Source of the DNA: Konateibacter massiliensis
GTDB taxonomy: Bacteria > Bacillota > Clostridia > Lachnospirales > Lachnospiraceae
DNA: 64,000 bases
Direction: 5' to 3'
Assembly (NCBI RefSeq): GCF_900184995.1
Contig: NZ_LT860099.1
Location: 1,889,931-1,953,930, forward strand
In this document: positions 54,723 through 63,456 of the stretch, in pieces
Numbering within the stretch: position 1 is the stretch's first letter
How the letters are laid out: every line of letters begins with the position of its first letter
The notes under the pieces: model-generated
Told to the model about the DNA's origin: nothing
Seen by the model: only the letters and a program-made list of their open reading frames with translations
Database searches by the model: none
Made by a program: the position numbers and the translations under genes

Positions 54723-55121
54723 ATGAAATACAATCTAAACGGCAAACCCAATCGTTTTGCACAAAGAACATTATCCGATTTCTCAAATGCGTTATTTACC
54801 CTACTGTCAAAAAAATCCTTTGAAGAAATAACCGTTAATGAACTATGTGAAATCAGCAACTATCCAAGAGCCACATTTTATAATTACTTTGAGGATATTT
54901 TTGATCTGCTGAATTATTGCTGGTTAAGTCTTACAAAAGAAATTTATACAATTATGGAAAACTGCCCCTGCACAAGCAAATATCCTATTCCCTATGAATT
55001 AGTTGCCGAACATTATAGCAATACAATTTTGTTGCTGATTGAATGGTGTTTTCTGAAAAATAAGTGCAGCTCGAAAGAGGAAGCAATCGAACATCTAAAA
55101 TATTTATTGAATGGCATATGA
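54723..55121 (+). CDS. TetR-like transcriptional regulator
   Basis: 132 residues, short for TetR. N-terminal helix-turn-helix (LLSKKSFEEITVNELCEISNYPRATFYNYFEDIFDLLNYCW, residues ~27-68) followed by a truncated helical ligand region. It probably controls the adjacent EFR1-type gene, whose start lies 16 bp after this stop, and may bind the palindrome upstream. Confidence 0.82.
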   Translation: MKYNLNGKPNRFAQRTLSDFSNALFTLLSKKSFEEITVNELCEISNYPRATFYNYFEDIFDLLNYCWLSLTKEIYTIMENCPCTSKYPIPYELVAEHYSNTILLLIEWCFLKNKCSSKEEAIEHLKYLLNGI

Positions 55122-55137
55122 AAGGAGAATTAAATTT

Positions 55138-55902
55138 ATGATATTTTATTTTTCGGCAACAGGAAATTGTAAACATGTTGCACATAGAATTGCAAAAGCC
55201 ACAAATGATGAATGTGTTTCAATTACGGAATGTATGAAAAACAGTAATTTTTCATTTTTAATAAATAATGATGAAGCGATAGGATTTATAATCCCAACAT
55301 ATGCGTGGGGACTACCGATAATTGTAAGTGATTTTCTTGAGCAAATAAATATAAAATTTGATAAAAAACCATATGTATATTTTGTTGCTACATATGGTAC
55401 AACACCTGGACAGACCGGATTTTTTGCAAACCGTTATATGAAACAAAAAGAAGTTCCGTTTACTTCGCAGTTTAGTGTTAAAATGCCAGATACATGGACG
55501 CCTATCTTTGATTTAACTAATCAAGAGAAAGTTAGGGAAATGAATATCAATGCCGAACCACAAATTGACTTCATAATTGAGAAAATCAGAAATGGTGAAT
55601 GTGGAGATTTTATGAGAAATAAAGTTCCCCGTTTTGCAGCTAAAGTAGTGTATAATCTTGAATACGATGTAATGAGGAAAACAAAGAATTTTTTTGTTGA
55701 AGATACATGTGTAGGGTGTGGACTATGTGCGAAAAAGTGCCCGGTAAGTGCCATAGAAATTCAAAACAAAAAACCTATTTGGATAAAAGAACAATGTGTC
55801 ATGTGTTTAGGATGTCTACACCATTGTCCAAAATTTTCTATTCAATATGGAAAAAACACAAAGAAGCATGGTCAGTATACAAACCCAAATGTTAAAATAT
55901 AG
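55138..55902 (+). CDS. EFR1 family ferredoxin-flavodoxin fusion
   Basis: 254 residues from the ATG after AAAGGAG. Flavodoxin-like domain starting MIFYFSATGNCKHVAHRIAK (phosphate-binding SATGNC) with IPTYAWGLPIIVSDFLEQ and FVATYGTTPGQ; C-terminal two [4Fe-4S] clusters CVGCGLCAKKCP and CVMCLGCLHHCP. It is a small electron-transfer protein of anaerobes; partner unknown. TetR-like gene upstream is probably its regulator. Confidence 0.9.
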   Translation: MIFYFSATGNCKHVAHRIAKATNDECVSITECMKNSNFSFLINNDEAIGFIIPTYAWGLPIIVSDFLEQINIKFDKKPYVYFVATYGTTPGQTGFFANRYMKQKEVPFTSQFSVKMPDTWTPIFDLTNQEKVREMNINAEPQIDFIIEKIRNGECGDFMRNKVPRFAAKVVYNLEYDVMRKTKNFFVEDTCVGCGLCAKKCPVSAIEIQNKKPIWIKEQCVMCLGCLHHCPKFSIQYGKNTKKHGQYTNPNVKI

Positions 55903-55951
55903 CAAAACATACTTACGAATAAGATAAGAGCAATAAGACTTGAACAAAGCA

Positions 55952-55979
55952 AAAGCCAGCGCCTTTAGACGCTGGCTTT
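55952..55979. terminator. Bidirectional terminator between the EFR1 and GH53 genes
   Basis: AAAGCCAGCG and CGCTGGCTTT arms around an 8-nt loop, with A- and T-rich flanks. Confidence 0.82.
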
Positions 55980-56035
55980 CGCTTTGCCTCTTATAGGGGC
56001 AAGCAAACTACCTGTTTGACGAGTGATTATGATTT

Positions 56036-57574
56036 TTACTCAACTGCCACTATACTCCACATTTGATTATACCCACCATTGCTTGTCCATTGAATGCAGG
56101 CTCCTCCATCAGCGGTGGACTTTCCGTTCATGTCCAAGACTTTTCCGCTGTAGCGGTTCGTAATTGTATAATATCCATTGCCTGCATCTTTTATGGACCA
56201 TTGCTGATTATATCCCCCATTTGAAGTCCATTGGATACAGCTTGCACCATCACTGGTGGACTTTCCGGTAATATCTGCCACTTTACTGCTGCCCACATTT
56301 TTTATCGTATAATAACCATCACTATTTAATGTGAATATCCACTTCTGGCTATTCCATGCTCCATAAGTATACTGTTCGAGCACTGCACCATCCACTTTTG
56401 AGCCATCTTTTACATTAATAGCTTTTCCACTATTTCGATTGACTATTTTATAAGTCTGACTCTGCTCAATGGTACCATAGCGGCTATCATAAAATGCATC
56501 AATTGCAGTCGTAAATTTCAGTACCTTGCCGGACACAACCTCTGTTGCTCCTAAATGATAGCTGTCCGGTAAAACAGAAGAGTTAGCTTCCGGTTCCCAA
56601 TAAAATACTCCGATACCCTTGCTATTCGGAACTGCTTTCACCGCATCCAGCGTCGCTTTCACCACGTTGTAGGAATTGGCTTCCTCGGTTTCAACACCGC
56701 CCACTTCACAAACCATAACTTCTTTGCCATATCTTGAAACCATATCATTCAAATTGGCTGACAAATAGCTGATTGATTCGGTATAATCTGTTCCCAGCCA
56801 GTATGGATAGTACGACATACCGATTACATCTGTCTTTCCTCCATAGGTGGTAATAAAGTTATCAAAAAACCATCTGAATGTTGTATTGTTATTTCCATTC
56901 GCTAAATGAGTTACCACTTTTGAAGAGCTGCTTACCGCTTTTACAGCATCATATCCGCTGTTTAGTAATTGTGCTAATTGAGCGAAATTATTACTGCTCT
57001 GGCCATATGGCAAAAGCATTCCGCTATTGATTTCATTTCCTACTTGTACCCACTCCGGGTAAATTCCTTTTTGTGCCAGTTGAGACATTACAGAGTATGT
57101 GTGATCATATACATCTTGTTTCAGCTGGGTAAAGGTATGCGTGGACCATGCAGACGGAATATCCTGATATGCCGGATCCGCAAAATGGTCACTGTAATGG
57201 AAATCTACCATGATACGAAATCCCATACTATTAGCCCTTTGCGCCATATACAAAAGTCCTGCGGTGTCTGAATACCCTAACATACATGTCGTTCCGTCAT
57301 TCTTTGTCCAGGTAAAATCAGACGGTGGATTTACAAACAAACGTAATCTGATTGAATCAATTCCATGATCCTTTAGTATTTGCAGCGCATCCTTCGTATA
57401 GCCATAATCATCCTGCCAAGTAACACCGCTGTTTTCCAATTGATTCAGCCAGCCAACATCCGCACCATACGCAAAACTGCTTGCTGCTTTGGCCGTTTTC
57501 GCCGGTAAACTAAAACAGCCCAAAACCATAATAATACTTAAAAATACCGCCAACACCTTAAATCTGTTTCTCAT
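56036..57574 (-). CDS. Secreted arabinogalactan endo-beta-1,4-galactanase (GH53) with ricin-type CBM13
   Basis: 512 residues. Signal peptide of ~31 residues ending AKA-A. GH53 catalytic domain 33-~360: acid/base Glu181 in QVGNEINSG, nucleophile Glu290 in MVCEVGG, plus RLRLFVNPP and VDFHYSDHFADP. Residues ~375-512 are three ricin-B repeats (YKIVNRNSGKAINV, YTIKNVGSSKVADIT, YTITNRYSGKVLDMNGKS) with QxW endings. It cleaves type I galactan of plant pectin outside the cell; products would enter by the ABC transporter encoded in the same operon and be cut by GH42. Confidence 0.94.
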   Translation of the reverse strand: MRNRFKVLAVFLSIIMVLGCFSLPAKTAKAASSFAYGADVGWLNQLENSGVTWQDDYGYTKDALQILKDHGIDSIRLRLFVNPPSDFTWTKNDGTTCMLGYSDTAGLLYMAQRANSMGFRIMVDFHYSDHFADPAYQDIPSAWSTHTFTQLKQDVYDHTYSVMSQLAQKGIYPEWVQVGNEINSGMLLPYGQSSNNFAQLAQLLNSGYDAVKAVSSSSKVVTHLANGNNNTTFRWFFDNFITTYGGKTDVIGMSYYPYWLGTDYTESISYLSANLNDMVSRYGKEVMVCEVGGVETEEANSYNVVKATLDAVKAVPNSKGIGVFYWEPEANSSVLPDSYHLGATEVVSGKVLKFTTAIDAFYDSRYGTIEQSQTYKIVNRNSGKAINVKDGSKVDGAVLEQYTYGAWNSQKWIFTLNSDGYYTIKNVGSSKVADITGKSTSDGASCIQWTSNGGYNQQWSIKDAGNGYYTITNRYSGKVLDMNGKSTADGGACIQWTSNGGYNQMWSIVAVE

Positions 57575-57629
57575 TTAAAATACCCCCTTAATTTTATTAG
57601 AATGTCATAAGTGACAATTCTTTTAAAAA

Positions 57630-57845
57630 TTAATCTTCAAATTCTGTAATACGATCTGATATATTGCGATAACGAAATCTTGCCATCTGGTTTTTCTCCA
57701 ATACATCTTCTTCCGTACCGGTGTACTGGCAACGTATACAATAATATTCGCTTTTATCTTCATCATAAAACATATCAATATCCAAATCTCTCATAAAACA
57801 GGACGGACAGCGATAATTTAGTCTGCCTTTGCCAGATTGAGCCAT
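57630..57845 (-). CDS. Small zinc-ribbon protein in the galactan operon
   Basis: 71 residues. Two CxxC pairs (CPSC at ~14-17, CIRC at ~37-40) with aromatic and acidic residues between, forming a zinc ribbon; the C-terminus is basic/aromatic (ARFRYRNISDR). Its start overlaps the preceding 615-aa gene by 28 bp, in a different frame, so the genes are coupled. Function unknown. Confidence 0.65.
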   Translation of the reverse strand: MAQSGKGRLNYRCPSCFMRDLDIDMFYDEDKSEYYCIRCQYTGTEEDVLEKNQMARFRYRNISDRITEFED

Positions 57846-59665
57846 GTCGTAAATACCTCCTTATCCTTTAACTTGGTTGTGTATCCCAATGTAAACATAG
57901 GGGAGAACGCATACCCTTCCTTTATATATCCAACCGCATCCTTCTGATCAGCAGATAAACTAACATAAGTTTCAATATCAGGGATAACAGCAGATACTTC
58001 GGTAGCACCAACCATTTCATCTTCTTTGCACTTATATCCATATTTAATTTCTCTGCTTTCCTTACCATCGGTACAAGCCAAGGTGATATTGGTCATATCT
58101 TCGGCATATTCGGTTGTTCCGTAGCATGCAACCATATATTCATTTAATTCCACTTCTGCTGTCGGATCGCTCATTTCTAAAATAGTTCTTTCCGTTTTAA
58201 TCCGAGAGCTTCCTTCTTCAAAATAAATCTTAGTCTGTAATTTTAACGTTAAATCAGAGAACTTTATCTCCACCGGATCCAACGTCAATATTCTTGTTTT
58301 CTTGCCTTCCGCCAGGTTATCTTCTGAGAATTTAGCCTTTGTACGGCATAGGCATAAATCCACTTCTTCTCCATTACGTGTTAATTTGGCACTTTTTACC
58401 GTCCCTTCTCCTGCGTAATGAGTGAAGTATCCTGCACGGTATTTTTCCTGAATTAAGAATGGGTAGGAGGCATCTGTTACATGCTTTGTCCCAATACCAA
58501 CAGGCCATTCCAGTTTTGCTGCATAAGGACGAAGATCAACGATTGCACCGCCCTGATCCATATTCACACAAGCTCTTAAGTACGGGTCGCAATACCAGAA
58601 CAACTGCTTATCGGAACCATACAGTATATCCTTCCAAAGTGCACACTCCGGTTCTGTATAAGTTCTTTTCTGACGATAGTAATCTGCAAATTCAGCCATG
58701 GTCATATCATCTAACTGACCTTCTTTTTTTAACTGACCGTAATATGCCATACCGTCCTCATAAGATTTCAGAAGCAATTCATAAGGTGCTTCCCAGCGTC
58801 CCATTTTATTCATCCAGCCCGGTCCTACAAACATCATGTTATAAGCATATCCGTTGTTGTATTTCTCTAAATGACGATACTGGTCAATGACATTAAATAA
58901 GTATGGAAATTCTCCATCTTGATAAATCATACCACGCAGTACGTTTTGTGGGTGAGTTCCGAAGTTAGAACCATTTCCGTCATAACACGCTATCAAATCT
59001 CTGGAGAGATGAGGAATTGCTACAATTCCGCTGTCTTCCGCTTCATTGGCTGCCGGTGCATGTACGTTTTGCTTCGACGGAATCCATGGTGCCCAAGGAC
59101 CGCCGTCCATGAAGGTATACCACGAATTGTTACACGTATGATATGCCTTGGGACCTTCTTCCCAACAGGTAGCAACTGCACATTTCACCATTGGATATTT
59201 TTCTTTTATGTAATTGATTAATTCTGCATCCATATAGTAGGAACCCGTTGATTCCGGATAGAAACCAAACTGTTGATAAAATTTCTCAAATACATCATCT
59301 ACTATCGATTTCTTGTCTTCCATAGAAAACATCCAGATACAGAAATCTTTGGTCTTATATTTATCACGGAATTCCTTGCATGGAAGTCCTAATAAAGAAA
59401 GCGCAATCTCATCACCATATTTCTCGTGATCTTGTTTTGCAAGTTCTACTGCCTCGTCATTGAACAAACTGGCATAAGTCATCTGGATTGTGGTTTTTAG
59501 CCCATTCTTATGAGCGATAGACTGTTGTGTCTTAAAGATATCCAATGATTCGGTCAATAATGCATTTCTGCTGATATCCTCTTCTTTCCCATGTCCCGTT
59601 ATTTTCTCTGCATACTCAGGAACCATTTCCGGACGATGGATGATATTAACTACAAATTTATCCAT
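57818..59665 (-). CDS. Uncharacterised 615-aa protein, possible carbohydrate-active barrel enzyme
   Basis: No family was recognised. No signal peptide, so cytoplasmic. Residues 1-~330 look like an alpha/beta barrel: TIQMTYASLFND, IALSLLGLPCKEF, FYPESTGSYYMDAELINYI, VKCAVATCWEEGPKAYHTCNNSWY, aromatic stretch DGGPWAPWIPSK, AIPHLSRDLIACYDG, then MFVGPGWMNKMGRWE. These recall polysaccharide-deacetylase-like or DUF3863-like barrels, unproven. Residues ~400-600 are beta-rich. It lies between sugar permease genes and GH53, so a role in galactan or arabinogalactan breakdown is likely. Confidence 0.6.
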   Translation of the reverse strand: MDKFVVNIIHRPEMVPEYAEKITGHGKEEDISRNALLTESLDIFKTQQSIAHKNGLKTTIQMTYASLFNDEAVELAKQDHEKYGDEIALSLLGLPCKEFRDKYKTKDFCIWMFSMEDKKSIVDDVFEKFYQQFGFYPESTGSYYMDAELINYIKEKYPMVKCAVATCWEEGPKAYHTCNNSWYTFMDGGPWAPWIPSKQNVHAPAANEAEDSGIVAIPHLSRDLIACYDGNGSNFGTHPQNVLRGMIYQDGEFPYLFNVIDQYRHLEKYNNGYAYNMMFVGPGWMNKMGRWEAPYELLLKSYEDGMAYYGQLKKEGQLDDMTMAEFADYYRQKRTYTEPECALWKDILYGSDKQLFWYCDPYLRACVNMDQGGAIVDLRPYAAKLEWPVGIGTKHVTDASYPFLIQEKYRAGYFTHYAGEGTVKSAKLTRNGEEVDLCLCRTKAKFSEDNLAEGKKTRILTLDPVEIKFSDLTLKLQTKIYFEEGSSRIKTERTILEMSDPTAEVELNEYMVACYGTTEYAEDMTNITLACTDGKESREIKYGYKCKEDEMVGATEVSAVIPDIETYVSLSADQKDAVGYIKEGYAFSPMFTLGYTTKLKDKEVFTTWLNLAKAD

Positions 59666-59703
59666 GAATTAAAACTCCTTTAGTTTTTATATTTCAAATT
59701 CTA

Positions 59704-60561
59704 TTAACCCTTTACTGCACCTGTAATACCGTTTGCAAAGCTCTTCTGCAACAGGAAGAAGATAATAACGGTAGGTATGGTACATAAAAGTACACCCAAC
59801 ATCAAGCTGCCGTAATCGGTGAAATAACCTTCCGTTAAGTTGGCAATCAACATCGGCATCGTAATACTATCATTATCCAGCATAATTACTTTTGGCCACA
59901 GATAGTTATTCCATGCATTCATAAACGTAATCGTCATAGCCGCAGCATAGGTTGATCGCATTGTTGGAAAAAACATCTTAAAGAAAATTCCAATCTCACT
60001 GACGCCATCAATTCTTGCCGCCTCAATTAAATCATGAGGAAAAGAACGGGCACTCTGCCGAAACATCATAATCAGGAAAGGTGTTGAGATAGATGGTAAA
60101 ATAAATCCCATTGTTGTATTTAATAAATTTGCTTTCGAAAACATCTGAAACAAAGGGATCAGAGTAGCCGCAAAGGGTACCATCATTGCCAGCAAAATAA
60201 TTGAGAATATAGTATCCTTTCCTTTATCATGATAAATCTCAAATCCATAGCCCGCCAAAGAACAGATTATCAAGGAAGCCAAAGTACAGATTATTGCATA
60301 TTTAAACGAATTAACCATAGCTCCGCTTACATTCTGGGAAGCAAGCAGATTCTTCATATTTTCCAGAAGATAAGTACCCGGAAACAATTTTCCGCGAATG
60401 ACATCCACACTTTTATTAGTAGCTGCACATGCCATATAATAAAGCGGAAAAACGGACAATAGGGAAACCACGATTAAAAATACATACTGTCCTGCATTCT
60501 TTACTTTTTTTCTCGTTTTTAACATTAGATTTCCATTTTTATTATTGGTCACGTTTATCAC
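59704..60561 (-). CDS. Sugar ABC transporter permease (MalG type)
   Basis: 285 residues, about six helices, with MalG-like EAA loop LIEAARIDGVSEIGIFFKMFFPTMRSTYAAAMTI and the C-terminal TEGYFTDYGSLMLGVLLCTIPTVIIFFLLQKSF. The given start is a GTG overlapping the upstream permease by 20 bp; GTG four codons in or ATG at 60525 are alternatives. CUT1-type importer of oligosaccharides, probably galacto-oligosaccharides. Confidence 0.9.
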   Translation of the reverse strand: MINVTNNKNGNLMLKTRKKVKNAGQYVFLIVVSLLSVFPLYYMACAATNKSVDVIRGKLFPGTYLLENMKNLLASQNVSGAMVNSFKYAIICTLASLIICSLAGYGFEIYHDKGKDTIFSIILLAMMVPFAATLIPLFQMFSKANLLNTTMGFILPSISTPFLIMMFRQSARSFPHDLIEAARIDGVSEIGIFFKMFFPTMRSTYAAAMTITFMNAWNNYLWPKVIMLDNDSITMPMLIANLTEGYFTDYGSLMLGVLLCTIPTVIIFFLLQKSFANGITGAVKG

Positions 60562-61438
60562 CTACTTTCATCTGAACAAATGCCAAGATAGCTACCAAAA
60601 TAAGAATCAGATACGACATTGCTGCAGAATATCCAAAGTTTGGTACATATTTAAAGGATGTATTGTATATGTAATGGGACATTGTTATCGTTGCATTGGC
60701 AGGACCGCCGTTAGTCAGGTTGACTGATTCATCGAACAACTGCAATGTACCATTTGTTGACATAATTGTTGTTAAAAGAATGGTTGGTTTTAATAAAGGA
60801 ACAGTAATCTTTCGGAATGTCTGTATAGGAGACGCTCCGTCAATTTTAGCCGCTTCATATACGGAATAATCAATGTTTTGAAGACCGGACAGATAAAACA
60901 CCATATTATAACCGGTCCATCTCCATACTAACGCTATAATAATGATAATTCTTGCACTGGTTGCATGACCTAAAAAGTTATAACCAGTATCTAAAATTCC
61001 AAGATTTATTAAAGTAGTATTAACAAACCCGTCTACTGCAAAAAGAGAACGGAAGATAATCGCATAGGAAACCAATGATGTTGCGCATGGCAAGAAGATT
61101 GCCGTACGAAATAGTCCTTTAAATTTTAAATCTTTATTGTTTAGTATGGATGCCAAGACTAATGCCAGCACCAGCATAATCGGCACTTGAATAATCAAAT
61201 AAATAAAATTGTTTTTTAGGGATTGAAGAAATACAGTATCCTGAAACATTCTTACGTAGTTTGTAAATCCTGTCCATCTGATTTTTGCACCAATACCCGT
61301 TTTTAAAGACAGTATAAACGCCTGTACCATCGGCACAAAACTCATGGCTACAATTAACATTACGGCAGGAGCAAGGAATGCCCAACCAGTTAAATTATGT
61401 TTTTTAGCCAGTGTTAATTTTTTCTTACGTCCGTCCAC
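60542..61438 (-). CDS. Sugar ABC transporter permease (MalF type)
   Basis: 298 residues, six helices, MalF-like EAA loop VYEAAKIDGASPIQTFRKITVPLLKPTILLTTI and early LTGWAFLAPAVMLIVAMSFVPMVQAFILSLKTG. Heterodimer partner of the next gene. Separated from the binding protein gene by about 300 bp that contain a mobile element copy. Confidence 0.92.
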   Translation of the reverse strand: MDGRKKKLTLAKKHNLTGWAFLAPAVMLIVAMSFVPMVQAFILSLKTGIGAKIRWTGFTNYVRMFQDTVFLQSLKNNFIYLIIQVPIMLVLALVLASILNNKDLKFKGLFRTAIFLPCATSLVSYAIIFRSLFAVDGFVNTTLINLGILDTGYNFLGHATSARIIIIIALVWRWTGYNMVFYLSGLQNIDYSVYEAAKIDGASPIQTFRKITVPLLKPTILLTTIMSTNGTLQLFDESVNLTNGGPANATITMSHYIYNTSFKYVPNFGYSAAMSYLILILVAILAFVQMKVGDKRDQ

Positions 61439-61509
61439 CTGACTACCTCCTTAATGACTGAACAAGATTAAAGTGTCTGTTTCGCAAACCACTTTTTCAT
61501 AAATATGGG

Positions 61510-61550
61510 GAATAGACCCAGGTAACCAAGCAATTCCCCATATTTTATCA
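61510..61550 (-). other. Stem-forming sequence upstream of the MalF-type permease
   Basis: GGGGAAT and ATTCCCC, together with AATATGGGG/CCCCATATT, form an inverted repeat (about 61502-61545) between the permease start and the mobile element. It may be a hairpin that reduces downstream transcript level after the highly expressed binding protein gene. Confidence 0.45.
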
Positions 61551-61557
61551 CTTATTT

Positions 61558-61702
61558 GTATCTGTTCAGAGCCAAGCAAATTTGATGAAGATATGCTTAG
61601 GAGTGCTCGCATTCCTAAGCATATCCTTTATCAAATTTATTTGGCGGATACGCCTCATCACGAAAACACGAAGTGTTTTCGTGATTGGTTCTGAACAGTT
61701 AC
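61558..61702 (+). mobile_element. Structured MITE-like element, copy 2, with 8-bp target duplication
   Basis: 145 bp; ends GTATCTGTTCAGAGCC (61558-61573) and GGTTCTGAACAGTTAC (61687-61702), same internal layout as copy 1. Flanked by ACTTATTT at 61550-61557 and again at 61703-61710: a perfect 8-bp direct repeat (9 if the shared C is counted). Its third hairpin changes ATCTTG/CAAGAT of copy 1 to ATCACG/CGTGAT, two compensatory pairs. It lies between the binding-protein and permease genes of the galactan operon, inserted in an otherwise continuous minus-strand transcript. Confidence 0.88.
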
Positions 61703-61740
61703 ACTTATTTAATAAGACACATTACTTTTTAAAATAACAA

Positions 61741-63096
61741 TTACTGGCTCATTGCGAAATTTACAGTGTCTTCCGCTGTCTTTAATTCTGTATCGATATC
61801 ACTTCCATTCAAACTATTCGTAATAGCAGTTGCAACTGCATCACGTGCTTCGTAGAAGTATACACCTGTGTTACATGCCGGAATTCTTCCTGCATATACA
61901 ACAATCTGTGTATAGATAGGTTTTTCACCAAAGAAATTATTTGTCTCAGCATATGCAGCACTGTCTCCCGCCGGAAGATAGGTAGCAAGAGCACCGGTAG
62001 AAAGAATGTTATCATAAAGCTCAGTGCTTCCGCCAAATGTACTTCCTAAGAAATCAGTAGCAAGATCAACGTTTTTACAGTTGCTTGTAACTGCCCAGCT
62101 AGAACCGCCTTGGTTTGCATAGTTAGTAGCTGTTGCTGCTTTTTCAAGTCTCGGCATATTTGTAACGCCCCATTTGCCCGCCTGATCTGTTGCTGCCTGT
62201 ATGGAAGCCATAATCCAGCATCCGTTCATTGCACTGGCTACAGTTCCGTTGTTAATTGTTGCAATGTACTGATCCCAATCATTTACTTCGATCAATACTC
62301 CTGCTTTTACCATTTCCTGATAAACTTCCATAACTTCTTTTAATATAGCATTGTCAACAATATTTGCCGAACCGTCTTCAGCGAAGAAACTTCCGCCTGC
62401 TGACTGAAGCATCATAACAAGTACATCTGATTCACCTGCGATACAAGAAAGTAATGGTTTTCCGGTCTTTGCAAGGACATCTTTACCTTTTGTAAGGTAA
62501 TCACTGAATGTGATATCTGTAAAGTCATCTACTGTATATCCTGCCTGTTCCAAAACATCGGTTCTGTAACAAGCGATTACAGCACCATTATCAAAAGGAA
62601 CACCATAGTTTTTGCTTTCTACTGTTGAAAATCCTGTTTTACCTGCTGCAAACTGTGTGAAATCAATAGATGAACCAGTTAAATCTGTAAATGCCTCCGG
62701 ATAACTCATAACATTTTTCTGGAATGCACCATCCTGCATTAATAAAATGTCCGGCAATGTATCTAGCTGACCGGATGTTGCTGCTGTTGTAAGTTTTGTC
62801 TGAATATCAGCCCAAGGAGTTTCAACAATGTTTAATTTGAAATCAGGATGATCTTTTTGATAAATTTTTTCTGCTTCCTGCATTGCATTGATATTGAATG
62901 CCGGGTCCCAGCACCATACGGTCAATTCATTATCACCTGAGCTGGCAGTTTCTGTTGTTGTAGCTTCTGTTGTTGCAGTATCCGTAGTTGTCGCTTCTGC
63001 ATCAGTTGCAGTATTAGCTTTGCTCCCACCGCATCCAGCTAACATGGATGATGCTAACACTACTGTTAACATGGTACTTAATAATTTCTTCTTCAT
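61741..63096 (-). CDS. Sugar ABC transporter, substrate-binding lipoprotein (CUT1)
   Basis: 451 residues from the ATG after GGAGGAAT (frame open 5 codons further). Lipobox SMLAGC with Cys22, acid/Thr-rich linker (~26-50), then a type I-like oligosaccharide-binding protein (ELTVWCWDPAFNINAMQEAEKIYQKDHPDF, TAATSGQLDTLPDILLMQDGAFQK, AAGKTGFSTVESKNYGVPFDNGAVIACYRTD). First gene of the galactan operon, behind a strong promoter and operator. Confidence 0.93.
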   Translation of the reverse strand: MKKKLLSTMLTVVLASSMLAGCGGSKANTATDAEATTTDTATTEATTTETASSGDNELTVWCWDPAFNINAMQEAEKIYQKDHPDFKLNIVETPWADIQTKLTTAATSGQLDTLPDILLMQDGAFQKNVMSYPEAFTDLTGSSIDFTQFAAGKTGFSTVESKNYGVPFDNGAVIACYRTDVLEQAGYTVDDFTDITFSDYLTKGKDVLAKTGKPLLSCIAGESDVLVMMLQSAGGSFFAEDGSANIVDNAILKEVMEVYQEMVKAGVLIEVNDWDQYIATINNGTVASAMNGCWIMASIQAATDQAGKWGVTNMPRLEKAATATNYANQGGSSWAVTSNCKNVDLATDFLGSTFGGSTELYDNILSTGALATYLPAGDSAAYAETNNFFGEKPIYTQIVVYAGRIPACNTGVYFYEARDAVATAITNSLNGSDIDTELKTAEDTVNFAMSQ

Positions 63097-63143
63097 AAAA
63101 TTCCTCCACATTTTATAATTATTAGTTGCATTTTACTTCTCTA

Positions 63144-63163
63144 CAACCGTGCGCAATCGGTTG
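63144..63163 (-). promoter_or_regulatory. LacI-type operator overlapping the galactan operon transcript start
   Basis: On the minus strand CAACCGATTGCGCACGGTTG: 6-bp inverted arms CAACCG/CGGTTG, just downstream of the -10 box, so repressor binding would block transcription. Confidence 0.65.
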
Positions 63164-63173
63164 ATTTATTTAA

Positions 63174-63202
63174 AGTATACTACCTACTTCTTTTATCGTC
63201 AA
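63174..63202 (-). promoter_or_regulatory. Sigma-A promoter of the galactan ABC/GH53 operon
   Basis: On the minus strand TTGACG, 17-bp spacer, TATACT: near consensus, about 75 bp upstream of the binding-protein start codon. Confidence 0.85.
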
Positions 63203-63288
63203 TGGACTGTTTTTATAGTTTTTATATTCTTTTTTTGTGAATTTGTCACAATTTTTTCAGTTTCTTTCTGGTTTTTTGCGCAATTATT

Positions 63289-63303
63289 GTACAATCGATT
63301 GCA
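63289..63303. promoter_or_regulatory. Second LacI-type operator
   Basis: TACAATCGATTGCA contains the perfect palindrome CAATCGATTG, same core as the other two sites. It lies upstream of both divergent genes. Confidence 0.55.
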
Positions 63304-63397
63304 TATTTTTATTTGACAAAAAACGGCGGTATTCTGCTTGTTATCTCATTTCTTTCATAATATTTGCTTTCACATTTAAAACGTGTTAAACTTTTTA

Positions 63398-63410
63398 TGC
63401 AATCGGTTGT
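63398..63410 (+). promoter_or_regulatory. Third LacI-type operator, near the GH42 start
   Basis: TGCAATCGGTTGT, sharing GCAATCGGTTG with the site at 63144-63163, about 47 bp upstream of the beta-galactosidase start codon. It would let one repressor control both divergent units. Confidence 0.55.
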
Positions 63411-63456
63411 TCTCAAGCAACCAAGATAATAAATATTTAATTTGGGAGGGATTTCT

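Noticed and set aside
56978-59221. Plus-strand frames opposite GH53 and the 615-aa gene
   Set aside because: Shadows of the coding strand without starts or recognisable domains.
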